Source: Pseudomonadota bacterium (GTDB lineage Bacteria > Myxococcota > UBA9042 > PHBI01). Taken from it: DNA of 6,605 nt. The stretch is from NCBI GenBank assembly GCA_005788935.1, contig SYAK01000461.1, forward strand, positions 1-6,605, in the 5' to 3' direction. The stretch's first letter is position 1. Every line of letters begins with the position of its first letter. Of the stretch, positions 1 to 6,008 are shown one piece after another. The translations under genes and the position numbers were made by a program. The notes under the pieces are model-generated. The model saw nothing but the letters and a program-made list of their open reading frames with translations, searched no databases and had not been told where the DNA came from.

Positions 1-86
1 ACGTGCGCTGGCATGCCCTGCCGGCCATGTTCCGGTCTGCCACCGCGGTCCGGATCGTGGCGCTCGAACCGGTCACGCAGCCATGA
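1..86 (+). CDS. 3' end of an unidentified upstream gene (partial)
   Basis: Frame 3 is open from the left edge and ends at the TGA at 84-86, which overlaps the miaA ATG at 83-85 as ATGA. Such 4-base overlaps are typical of translationally coupled genes in one operon. The visible tail is 27 residues and ends in IVALEPVTQP. I do not recognise the family from so little. MutL, a common miaA neighbour in other bacteria, was considered, but its usual C-terminal CPHGRP motif is not visible. The other two forward frames are also open across these 82 bases, so the choice of frame rests on the ATGA overlap alone. Confidence 0.4.
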   Translation, partial: VRWHALPAMFRSATAVRIVALEPVTQP

Positions 87-1030
87 CTCCCGGCACCTCG
101 CAGCCGATGATTCTTGCCATCGGCGGACCGACCGCGAGCGGCAAGTCGGCGCTCGCGATGGAACTCGCTGAGGCCCTCGACGCCGAGATCGTCTGCGCCG
201 ACTCCGTGCAGCTCTACCGCGGGCTCGACATCGGCTCGGCGAAGCCCGACGCGGCCGACCGCGCCCAGATCCCCCACCACGGCCTCGACCTCCTCGACCC
301 CGCCGAGCAGGCCGACGCCGCGCGCTACGCCGCATGCGTGGGACCCATCCTCGAGGGTCGCCTTGCCGCGGGCCGCCCGACCATCGTCTGCGGCGGCACG
401 GGCCTCTATTTCCGCGCCCTCTTCGCCGGACTTGCCGCCGTTCCGCCGATCCCCGTCGAGGTCCGTGAGTCCATCGCGCGCCGCCTCGCGGACCTCGGTC
501 CCGAGGCCCTCCACGCCGAACTCGCCCCGTACGACCCCGCCGCCGCGGCCCGCATCGCACCCCAGGATCGCCAGCGCATCACCCGCGCCCTCGAGGTCGT
601 CCTCGCGACCGGGCGCCCGTTGAGCGCCTGGCAGGCGGACCCCGTGGCCCCCAACCCGCTCGCCGCCGCCACCCGCTTCGTGGCCCTCGTGCCAGCGCGA
701 GCGCCGCTTCGCGACCGCATCGCCGTCCGCGCCCGCCAGATGGTCGCGGCCGGTCTGCTCGATGAGGTCGCGGGCCTCCTCGCGCGGGGCGTCGCTCCCG
801 ATGCGCCGGGGCTGCAGTCCCTCGGCTATCGCGCCGCCGTGACCGTGTGGATGCTCCCCCCGTCGAGCCGGCCGAGCCCCGCCGTCTTCGCCGAGACCCT
901 CGCGTCGGCCCACGCCCGCTACGCCAAGCGGCAGGTCACGTGGTTCGCGGGGGAGGCCGGGCGCGACCTCGGCTGGCGCTCGGCCCGCGACGCCGACGAG
1001 GCGCGTGCAGCGCTGCTCGAAGGCGCCTGA
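83..1030 (+). CDS. miaA: tRNA dimethylallyltransferase (tRNA A37 isopentenyltransferase) MiaA
   Basis: The enzyme transfers a dimethylallyl group from DMAPP to N6 of adenosine-37 in tRNAs that read codons starting with U, giving i6A37, which stabilises codon-anticodon pairing. It is cytosolic. The 315 residues match the family's usual length. Visible motifs in order are the P-loop GPTASGKS (15-22), DSVQLYRGLDIGSAKP (40-55, with the catalytic Asp and substrate-binding residues of the family), PHHGLDLLDP (64-73), GGTGLY (104-109), DRQRITRALEV (162-172), the LGY motif near 247-249 and AKRQVTWF (281-288), which contacts tRNA. The ATG at 83 overlaps the preceding stop. An in-frame ATG at 107 is also possible and would keep the whole P-loop; neither has a clear Shine-Dalgarno. 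The protein is Arg-rich with only about three Lys. Its stop lies 24 bases from the stop of the convergent peptidase gene, and no terminator hairpin is visible between them. Confidence 0.96.
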   Translation: MTPGTSQPMILAIGGPTASGKSALAMELAEALDAEIVCADSVQLYRGLDIGSAKPDAADRAQIPHHGLDLLDPAEQADAARYAACVGPILEGRLAAGRPTIVCGGTGLYFRALFAGLAAVPPIPVEVRESIARRLADLGPEALHAELAPYDPAAAARIAPQDRQRITRALEVVLATGRPLSAWQADPVAPNPLAAATRFVALVPARAPLRDRIAVRARQMVAAGLLDEVAGLLARGVAPDAPGLQSLGYRAAVTVWMLPPSSRPSPAVFAETLASAHARYAKRQVTWFAGEAGRDLGWRSARDADEARAALLEGA

Positions 1031-1054
1031 CGGTGTCGAGTTCCCGCCAGGTCC

Positions 1055-2611
1055 TCACGGGTCGGGCAGGGTGATGACCTCCGTGATTTCGACCCCATGC
1101 AGAAAGGCCGCGACGTCCGTCACGGCGTCCCCGAAGCGCAGGTGCGTCGTGTCTGCCACGACCTGTCCCCAGGTTGGGTCCATCGCGTGCCACGCGCCGT
1201 CGAACCACGCCTCGATCCAGGCGTGGAAGGCGAAGTTCCCGCCAACGCCGCCCGCATTCGCCCCAGCCCACGCGACGCCATAGACGGGCCGTGCCGGGAT
1301 CCCGGCCGCCCGCAGCAGCGCGACCGCGAGCCACGCATGCTCGGTGCAGTCGCCGACCCCCCGCGCGAGGACGACCGAGGCGGCCGGGAGGTGGGTCGCG
1401 AGCGCCTTCCGGAGCGCCCCGTGGACCCACGTCACGATGGCCCCCGCCTGCGCCCCGGCGCCATCGATTCCGGCCAGAATCACCTGCATCTTCGAAATGA
1501 TCGAAGGGTGCGCGTGGTCGAGCTCGCCCGCGCTTGCGAGCATCGCCGCCCGCGCGCCCGCGTCGAGCGCCTCTGGGTGCGTCCCGGTACGCCGCGTCAC
1601 CTGCACCACGCCTTCCGCGACCATGACCTCCTGGCCCGGCCCAGGAGGCACCGAGAGGCCGGGCGGCAGCTTCAGGGAGAACCGCAACGGAGCCGTCCCG
1701 GCCGACGGTTCGAGCACGACCGGCGATCGGATGCCAGCCCCTGCGATGTCGAGGCCCGCGACCTCGCTCCGCGCGACATCCTTCTCCTCGAGGCGCAGCT
1801 CGAGCCCGCTGCCGAGCGTCGACCGAAGCATCAGTCCCCCCGCCGCGACCTCGGCCGTCCCGGGCAGCGGCACCTCGGTCGAGGCGAGGTCGAGGGTCAG
1901 GACCTCCTGCGGCACGCCCGCGTGCATCTCCCTGTGTGTCCCCCTGAGGGCGACGGTGACGGTGTGATCGCGCTGCTGTTCCCAGCTCCAGATCGGCCAC
2001 GAACCCCGCGTCCCGGGCCCGAGCAACGCAGCCCGCGGCGGGGCCTGCACCAGCTGCGACAGGATGGTCTCGCCCGAAGCTGGCAGACGTTGCACCTCGG
2101 GAGACTCGGCGCCGAGCTTGCGCGTCACCTCGAAGGTCTCGCCCGTCCGCACCGCTCTGCGCGTCTCCTCGAAGCCGCTGCCGCGCTGGGCGTACTCCGT
2201 CTCCATCAAGGCGTGGGGTGGTGCGACCGCGTAGCGCCGGACCTCCTCGACGTACAGCTCGCGCCCGGGGCCGCCCATCGACAGCGTCAGCGACAGCGAC
2301 AGCTCCCATGGGGCGTGCGGCGGACCGTCGAGCCGTCCTGCGCGCCGCACGTGTCCGACCTTGCGTCCGCTGAGGTAGACCCCGTACCAGGCCTCCGCGA
2401 CGAGCCCGCTCAGGTCGGACGCCGCGAGGAGGGGCGCCTCGGCGGGTGCGGCCGGCCTGCGCGCCTCAGGCGGCGTGGCGATGGCGGTGGCACGCGTCGC
2501 GCCGCCCACGTCTGGCGGAGGCTCGGCTTGCCGTCCGCCGCACGCAGCGACGAGAGCGCCCACGAACAGGAATCGTGAGAGTCTGCGAAAGAGTGTCCTG
2601 ATTGCGTCCAT
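1055..2611 (-). CDS. lipoprotein with C-terminal transglutaminase-like (papain-fold) domain
   Basis: The product is a predicted 518-residue envelope lipoprotein. The start is the ATG at 2611, because GGAGG lies 5 bases upstream and the first 24 residues form a lipoprotein signal: basic start, hydrophobic stretch LFVGALVAAC, lipidated Cys24, then Gly (no Asp retention signal, so outer membrane is likely). A GTG at 2680 would add 23 residues ahead of the signal and is less credible. A Pro/Ala-rich tether (about 28-65) leads to a beta-rich region opening with WYGVYLSGRKVGH (75-87). The C-terminal third is a transglutaminase-like core with the full Cys-His-Asp triad: GDCTEHAW (Cys422), FHAWIEAW (His463) and DPTWGQ (Asp478), plus AAGIPARPVYG. 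Bacterial members of this superfamily are mostly peptidases or cross-linkers of unknown substrate; peptidoglycan or envelope proteins are possible. It is transcribed divergently from the thioredoxin-domain gene and converges on miaA. Confidence 0.9.
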   Translation of the reverse strand: MDAIRTLFRRLSRFLFVGALVAACGGRQAEPPPDVGGATRATAIATPPEARRPAAPAEAPLLAASDLSGLVAEAWYGVYLSGRKVGHVRRAGRLDGPPHAPWELSLSLTLSMGGPGRELYVEEVRRYAVAPPHALMETEYAQRGSGFEETRRAVRTGETFEVTRKLGAESPEVQRLPASGETILSQLVQAPPRAALLGPGTRGSWPIWSWEQQRDHTVTVALRGTHREMHAGVPQEVLTLDLASTEVPLPGTAEVAAGGLMLRSTLGSGLELRLEEKDVARSEVAGLDIAGAGIRSPVVLEPSAGTAPLRFSLKLPPGLSVPPGPGQEVMVAEGVVQVTRRTGTHPEALDAGARAAMLASAGELDHAHPSIISKMQVILAGIDGAGAQAGAIVTWVHGALRKALATHLPAASVVLARGVGDCTEHAWLAVALLRAAGIPARPVYGVAWAGANAGGVGGNFAFHAWIEAWFDGAWHAMDPTWGQVVADTTHLRFGDAVTDVAAFLHGVEITEVITLPDP

Positions 2612-2616
2612 GCCTG

Positions 2617-2621
2617 CCTCC
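2617..2621 (-). promoter_or_regulatory. Shine-Dalgarno GGAGG of the transglutaminase-like lipoprotein gene
   Basis: On the minus strand GGAGG sits 5 bases before the ATG at 2611. It decides that start over the in-frame GTG at 2680, and the resulting N-terminus is a clean lipoprotein signal. Confidence 0.8.
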
Positions 2622-2682
2622 GCTGGGCGCCGGGCGGTCCCGAGCGCGTCGTCGTTCGCATCCCCGCTCGAAAATGTCACGT

Positions 2683-2692
2683 ATCCCGGGAT
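2683..2692. repeat. perfect 10-base palindrome ATCCCGGGAT, next to GGCGCGCC
   Basis: ATCCCGGGAT is its own reverse complement and is followed directly by a second perfect palindrome, GGCGCGCC (2693-2700). It lies 72 bases upstream of the peptidase gene's ATG, beside the only AT-rich patch in the intergenic region, a reasonable place for an operator. Short GC palindromes arise easily at this base composition, so the function is unproven. Confidence 0.35.
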
Positions 2693-2787
2693 GGCGCGCC
2701 CGGCGTCGTCTGTTGCGGCGCCCGAGCGGCCGTGCCGCGCCCTGACTCAGTTCGCTTGCAGGGACGCCGCCTTCTGTGCCACTCTCC

Positions 2788-2804
2788 GCGCCCCGTGCGG
2801 GCGC
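2788..2804. repeat. GC-only inverted repeat (6-base stem, 5-base loop)
   Basis: GCGCCC (2788-2793) and GGGCGC (2799-2804) pair perfectly around the loop CGTGC. No T-run follows on either strand, so it is not an intrinsic terminator. It may be chance in GC-rich DNA. Confidence 0.3.
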
Positions 2805-2825
2805 CAACAGCGCATTCCTGCACGA

Positions 2826-2855
2826 TTCCCGATACTTGCCTTCCCGATATCTGCC
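2826..2855 (+). repeat. two head-to-tail 15-base repeats, possible operator
   Basis: TTCCCGATACTTGCC (2826-2840) is followed without a gap by TTCCCGATATCTGCC (2841-2855). The copies agree at 13 of 15 positions; the two differences are the adjacent swap CT/TC. No third copy follows. The pair ends 71 bases before the start of the triple thioredoxin-domain gene and is less GC-rich than its surroundings. Directly repeated half-sites of this size are typical of cooperative activator binding, but no specific regulator can be named from the sequence. Confidence 0.5.
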
Positions 2856-2872
2856 TAGCAGATCCCCCAGCG

Positions 2873-2893
2873 CCGCGGCCATGTGGCCCGCGG
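2873..2893 (+). promoter_or_regulatory. strong hairpin in the probable leader of the triple thioredoxin-domain gene
   Basis: CCGCGGCC (2873-2880) pairs with GGCC(C)CGCGG (2885-2893) around the loop ATGT, giving eight G-C pairs with a single bulged C at 2889. It ends 33 bases before the ATG and 20 bases before AGGAG, so it does not hide the ribosome site. No T-run follows. A 5' mRNA-stabilising stem or protein-binding element is possible; chance GC structure is the alternative. Confidence 0.4.
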
Positions 2894-2913
2894 TCGAAGA
2901 TGATGTTCGAGAG

Positions 2914-2918
2914 AGGAG
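2914..2918 (+). promoter_or_regulatory. Shine-Dalgarno AGGAG of the triple thioredoxin-domain gene
   Basis: AGGAG lies in a purine-rich run (2909-2926), 8 bases before the ATG at 2927. It selects this start over the in-frame upstream start at 2732, which would place 65 extra residues ahead of the signal peptide. Confidence 0.8.
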
Positions 2919-2926
2919 AGAGCGAG

Positions 2927-4870
2927 ATGAACAAGATGAAGCTCACGGCCCTCATGCTCGCGGCCGCCTTCGGGGCGACCGCCTGCAGCGAGCCCGCGCC
3001 GACCCCGCCACCAGCCCCTGCGCCCGTCGAGGCGCCCAAGCCGGCCGAGTCCACCAAGGCCGACGCCAAGATCGAGATCATCGAGTTCTCGGACTTCGAG
3101 TGCCCCTTCTGCAGCCGCGTCAACCCGACGCTCGCGAAGATCAAGGAGGAGCTGAAGAAGGAAGTCGTCGTTTCCTTCATGCACCAGCCGCTCCCGTTCC
3201 ACCAGAACGCCAAGCGCGCGGCCATCGCCTCCGAGGCGGCCCGCCGCCAGGGCAAGTTCCAGGAGTTCCACGACAAGCTGTTCGAGAACCAGAAGGAGCT
3301 CACCGCCGAGAGCCTCCTGAAGTACGCGACCGAGCTGAAGCTCGACGTCGAGAAGTACAAGGCTGACATCGCCTCGCCCGAGCTCGCCAAGGAAGTCGAC
3401 CGCCACCAGGCGATCGCCAACGCCGTGGGCGCGACCGGCACGCCGGCCTTCTTCATCACCGGCAAGAACATCAAGGGCGCCCAGCCCTACGAGAAGTTCA
3501 AGGAGATCATCGACGCCGAGCTCGCCGAGGCCAACAAGGCCGGCAAGAAGGGCGACGAGTGGCTCAAGGAGCGCCTCAAGGTCAACAACACGCCGCTCCA
3601 CGACTACGTCTACGGTGGCAAGGAGCCCCCGCCGAACGTCCCGAAGAAGGCGCCAGTCGACAAGACCGTCTACAAGGTCGACGTCAACGCCGAGGACGCC
3701 ATCCAGGGCCCCGCCGAGGCGCTCGTGACGATGGTCGTGTTCAGCGAGTACGAGTGCCCCTTCTGCTCGAAGGTCGAGCCGACGCTCTCGAAGCTCATGA
3801 CCGACTACAACGGCAAGGTGCGCCGCGTCTTCAAGCACAGCCCGCTGCCCTTCCACCAGAACGCCCGCGGCGCCTCCAACGCGGCGATGTGCGCGCAGGA
3901 CCAGGGCAAGTTCTGGGAGTACGGCGAGAAGCTGTTCGCGAACCAGAAGGCGCTCAAGGCCGAGGACCTCGTCCTCTACGCCACGCAGCTCGGTCTCGAC
4001 ATGGCCAAGTTCAACGCCTGCGTCGGCGCCAACACGCACGCCGCCCGCATCGAGGCGGACCTCGAGCTCGCCGCCAAGGTCACCGCCCGCGGCACGCCGA
4101 ACGTCTTCATCAACGGCCGCAAGGTCACCGGTGCCAAGCCGTTCGAGGAGTTCAAGGAGATCGTCGAGGAGGAGCTCAAGAAGGCCGAGGCCCTCGTCGC
4201 CAAGGGCATCGCCCCGAACGCCGTCTACGCCGAGATCATCAAGGACGGCAAGGTGTTCGAGCCGCTCGAGGAGACCGTCAACGTCTTCAACCTCGATAAC
4301 CGCCCGATCATCGGCAAGAAGGACGCCAAGATCATCGTCGTCGAGTTCTCGGACTTCCAGTGCCCCTTCTGCTCGCGCGTCGGGCCGCCGCTGAAGGACC
4401 TCAAGGCGAAGTACGGCGATGACCTCGCGGTCGTCTTCAAGCACTTCCCGCTCGACTTCCACAAGGAGGCCAAGCCGGCCGCGATCGCGTCGATGTGCGC
4501 GAACGTGCAGGGCAAGTTCTGGGAGTACCACGACGAGCTCTTCGCGAACCAGAAGGCCCTCCTGGAGGCCGACCTCAAGACCTACGCCACCAAGGTCGGC
4601 CTCGACCTCGCCAAGTGGGAAGCCTGCATCAAGGACGGCAAGATGGCCGCCCTCGTCGACGAGGACATGGCCGAGGGCCAGAAGCGCGCCACCCCGAACG
4701 CGGCCCCGCCGGTTCGCGGCACGCCGACGCTCTTCATCAACGGGCGCAAGCTCAACGCCCCGGGCGGCTACACGGTCGACTCGATGTCGGCCGTCATCGA
4801 CAAGCACATCCTGAAGAAGGCGCCCGAGCCGAAGGCCGCTGCGAAGCCGGTCGAGGCTGCGCCGAAGTGA
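2927..4870 (+). CDS. lipoprotein with three DsbA-type thioredoxin domains (three CPFC active sites)
   Basis: This is a predicted 647-residue envelope thiol-disulfide oxidoreductase, about three times the length of a usual single-domain DsbA. The signal MNKMKLTALMLAAAFGATAC ends in a lipobox-like ATAC (Cys20; Ala at -3 is less common than Leu), followed by a Pro/Ala/Glu tether to about residue 45. Each domain has a CPFC motif (59-62, 277-280, 479-482), a PL(P/D)FH motif, GKF with a nearby LF.NQK, and a TP cis-proline site (T172-P173, T390-P391, T599-P600) leading into F(I/V)(T/N)G. CPFC-to-proline spacing is 114, 114 and 121 residues. Domains 2 and 3 carry a second Cys pair (322/365 and 524/567) that domain 1 lacks (Ala104/Asp147). 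The protein has about 74 Lys to 17 Arg, unlike its Arg-rich neighbours, and Lys is encoded by AAG. The Ala/Pro/Lys tail may be flexible. Whether it oxidises, isomerises or reduces substrates cannot be told. Confidence 0.92.
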   Translation: MNKMKLTALMLAAAFGATACSEPAPTPPPAPAPVEAPKPAESTKADAKIEIIEFSDFECPFCSRVNPTLAKIKEELKKEVVVSFMHQPLPFHQNAKRAAIASEAARRQGKFQEFHDKLFENQKELTAESLLKYATELKLDVEKYKADIASPELAKEVDRHQAIANAVGATGTPAFFITGKNIKGAQPYEKFKEIIDAELAEANKAGKKGDEWLKERLKVNNTPLHDYVYGGKEPPPNVPKKAPVDKTVYKVDVNAEDAIQGPAEALVTMVVFSEYECPFCSKVEPTLSKLMTDYNGKVRRVFKHSPLPFHQNARGASNAAMCAQDQGKFWEYGEKLFANQKALKAEDLVLYATQLGLDMAKFNACVGANTHAARIEADLELAAKVTARGTPNVFINGRKVTGAKPFEEFKEIVEEELKKAEALVAKGIAPNAVYAEIIKDGKVFEPLEETVNVFNLDNRPIIGKKDAKIIVVEFSDFQCPFCSRVGPPLKDLKAKYGDDLAVVFKHFPLDFHKEAKPAAIASMCANVQGKFWEYHDELFANQKALLEADLKTYATKVGLDLAKWEACIKDGKMAALVDEDMAEGQKRATPNAAPPVRGTPTLFINGRKLNAPGGYTVDSMSAVIDKHILKKAPEPKAAAKPVEAAPK

Positions 4871-4881
4871 TGTGAGGCCAC

Positions 4882-4899
4882 GGGGTGCACCTGCGCCCC
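4882..4899 (+). repeat. short stem-loop just after the triple thioredoxin-domain stop
   Basis: GGGGTGC (4882-4888) pairs with GCGCCCC (4893-4899) around the loop ACCT, with one G-T pair. It begins 12 bases after the stop codon and 15 bases before the intrinsic terminator. It has no T-run; it could protect the mRNA 3' end or be incidental. Confidence 0.35.
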
Positions 4900-4914
4900 A
4901 GGGTGTCCCTGAAG

Positions 4915-4944
4915 AGGCCGATCCCGCGAGGGGTCGGCCTTTTT
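4915..4944 (+). terminator. intrinsic (Rho-independent) terminator after the triple thioredoxin-domain gene
   Basis: AGGCCGATCCC (4915-4925) and GGGGTCGGCCT (4930-4940) form an 11-pair stem with one G-T pair, closed by a GCGA loop of the stable GNRA type. Five T residues (4940-4944) follow. It lies 44 bases after the stop codon. It should end that transcript and so separate it from the GTPase gene, which then needs its own promoter within 4945-5017 or depends on read-through. Confidence 0.93.
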
Positions 4945-5017
4945 CACGTCCTGCGCCGTGCGGCCGAGGCGCGCCGGGTCGTTGATGCCGCTCGCGTGGC
5001 GTGCTAGGCGCTCCGAC

Positions 5018-5995
5018 ATGGTCGTCGATGTGCCCTCCGAAGCGCTGACCCCCGCCGAACAGGCCCTCCTCGCGGGAGTCCGCGCGGGCGCCACCCGGCC
5101 TGGCGCTCGCTTCATGCGGCTCGTCGACGACCGTCACCCCCGCGCCCAGCTGCTCCTCCGGGCCCTGCACCCGCACCGTCGTGGGGCGCGCGTCATCGGC
5201 GTCACCGGCAACCCCGGGGCGGGCAAGTCGACCCTGACCAGCGCGCTCATCGGCGAGCTGCGCCGCCGCGGGCACAAGGTCGGGGTGGTCGCGGTCGATC
5301 CGTCGAGTCCGTTCTCGGGCGGCGCCATCCTTGGCGACCGCATCCGCATGAACGACCACGCCCTCGATCCGAACGTCTTCATCCGCTCGGTCGCGACGCG
5401 TGGCCATCTCGGCGGCCTCTCGGGTTCGACGCACGACCTCGTCACCGTCCTTGACGCGATGGGCTACGACCCGATCTTCGTCGAGACCGTGGGCGTCGGG
5501 CAGGACGAGATCGAGGTCGTTCGCCTCGCTGACACCACCGTCGTCGTGGTCGTCCCTGGCCTCGGCGACGACATTCAGGCCATCAAGGCCGGGCTCCTCG
5601 AGGTCGCCGACATCTTCGTGCTGAACAAGGCGGACCGCGACGGCGCCGATCGCACCGAGCGCGACCTCCGCACGATGCAGACGCTGAAAGGGTCCCATGA
5701 CGACGACGTCCCGATCGTCCGGACCGTCGCGATCTCGGGTGTCGGCGTCGCGGACCTCGCAGACCTCCTCGCGGCACCTCCCCCCGCGAGGCCGCAGCAG
5801 CGCCTCGGACGCGTTCGGCATGTCCTCGAGGGGCTCGTGCGGGAACGCCTCGCATCCGCCTTCGACGCCGCGCTCTCCGATGCGGGCGGCACGGCCCTGC
5901 TTGAAGATCTGGCCGAACGGCGCGTCGACCCCTGGACGGTCGCCGAGCGGCTGCACGCCCACATGCGTGCGGCCCCGCCTGGCGACGCGACCTGA
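5018..5995 (+). CDS. meaB: MeaB/ArgK-family P-loop GTPase (methylmalonyl-CoA mutase chaperone type)
   Basis: Members of this G3E GTPase family load and protect adenosylcobalamin-dependent methylmalonyl-CoA mutase (or related acyl-CoA mutases) using GTP hydrolysis; old database names call them ArgK or LAO/AO transport kinase. From the ATG at 5018 the product is 325 residues, the usual length. Motifs are Walker A GNPGAGKST (64-72), VDPSSPFSGGAILGDRIRM (93-111), RSVATRGHLGGLS (123-135), the switch segment VETVGVGQDE (155-164), the NKAD guanine-specificity motif (203-206) and a C-terminal helical dimerisation region (about 265-318, RRVDPWTVAERL near the end). A GTG at 4958 and an ATG at 4985 are in frame but add an Arg-rich stretch unlike the family start. 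The ribosome site is weak: only AGG, 9 bases upstream. No mutase gene is visible nearby. The next gene starts 27 bases after its stop. Confidence 0.93.
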   Translation: MVVDVPSEALTPAEQALLAGVRAGATRPGARFMRLVDDRHPRAQLLLRALHPHRRGARVIGVTGNPGAGKSTLTSALIGELRRRGHKVGVVAVDPSSPFSGGAILGDRIRMNDHALDPNVFIRSVATRGHLGGLSGSTHDLVTVLDAMGYDPIFVETVGVGQDEIEVVRLADTTVVVVVPGLGDDIQAIKAGLLEVADIFVLNKADRDGADRTERDLRTMQTLKGSHDDDVPIVRTVAISGVGVADLADLLAAPPPARPQQRLGRVRHVLEGLVRERLASAFDAALSDAGGTALLEDLAERRVDPWTVAERLHAHMRAAPPGDAT

Positions 5996-6008
5996 CGCAG
6001 CCCCCCGC

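Larger units (their letters stand above)
2612..2926. promoter_or_regulatory. divergent intergenic region between the two lipoprotein genes
   Basis: These 315 bases separate two divergently transcribed lipoprotein genes and must hold both promoters. I see no convincing gene in it: the frame continuous with the downstream protein is open from 2732, but it lacks a good ribosome site and would bury the signal peptide. Visible elements are the peptidase gene's GGAGG (2617-2621, minus strand), an unusually AT-rich patch at 2669-2684, a palindrome (2683-2692) followed by GGCGCGCC (2693-2700), a GC hairpin (2788-2804), a 15-base tandem repeat (2826-2855), a leader hairpin (2873-2893) and AGGAG (2914-2918). 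On the minus strand GTGACA (2675-2680) is one base from a -35 consensus, but no good -10 follows. I cannot place either promoter with confidence. Confidence 0.65.

Noticed and set aside
1031..1054. Possible bidirectional terminator between the convergent miaA and peptidase genes
   Set aside because: The 24 bases contain no clear inverted repeat and no T-run on either strand.
936..2309. A 457-residue minus-strand open frame overlapping miaA and the transglutaminase-like gene
   Set aside because: It is a shifted frame of the real minus-strand gene, runs into miaA antisense and is dominated by Arg, Gly and Ala.
1097..2578. A 493-residue plus-strand open frame opposite the transglutaminase-like gene
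   Set aside because: The minus strand has the catalytic triad, lipoprotein signal and GGAGG; the plus-strand product is Arg/Pro-rich without motifs, a typical GC-rich antisense shadow.
2799..2814. A GG-N10-GC arrangement resembling a sigma-54 promoter
   Set aside because: Only the GG and GC core and little of the flanking consensus match; this spacing is common by chance in such GC-rich DNA.
2732..2926. In-frame 65-residue N-terminal extension of the triple thioredoxin-domain protein
   Set aside because: It would bury the lipoprotein signal, contains the tandem repeat and hairpin as coding sequence, and lacks a good ribosome site, whereas AGGAG precedes the ATG at 2927.
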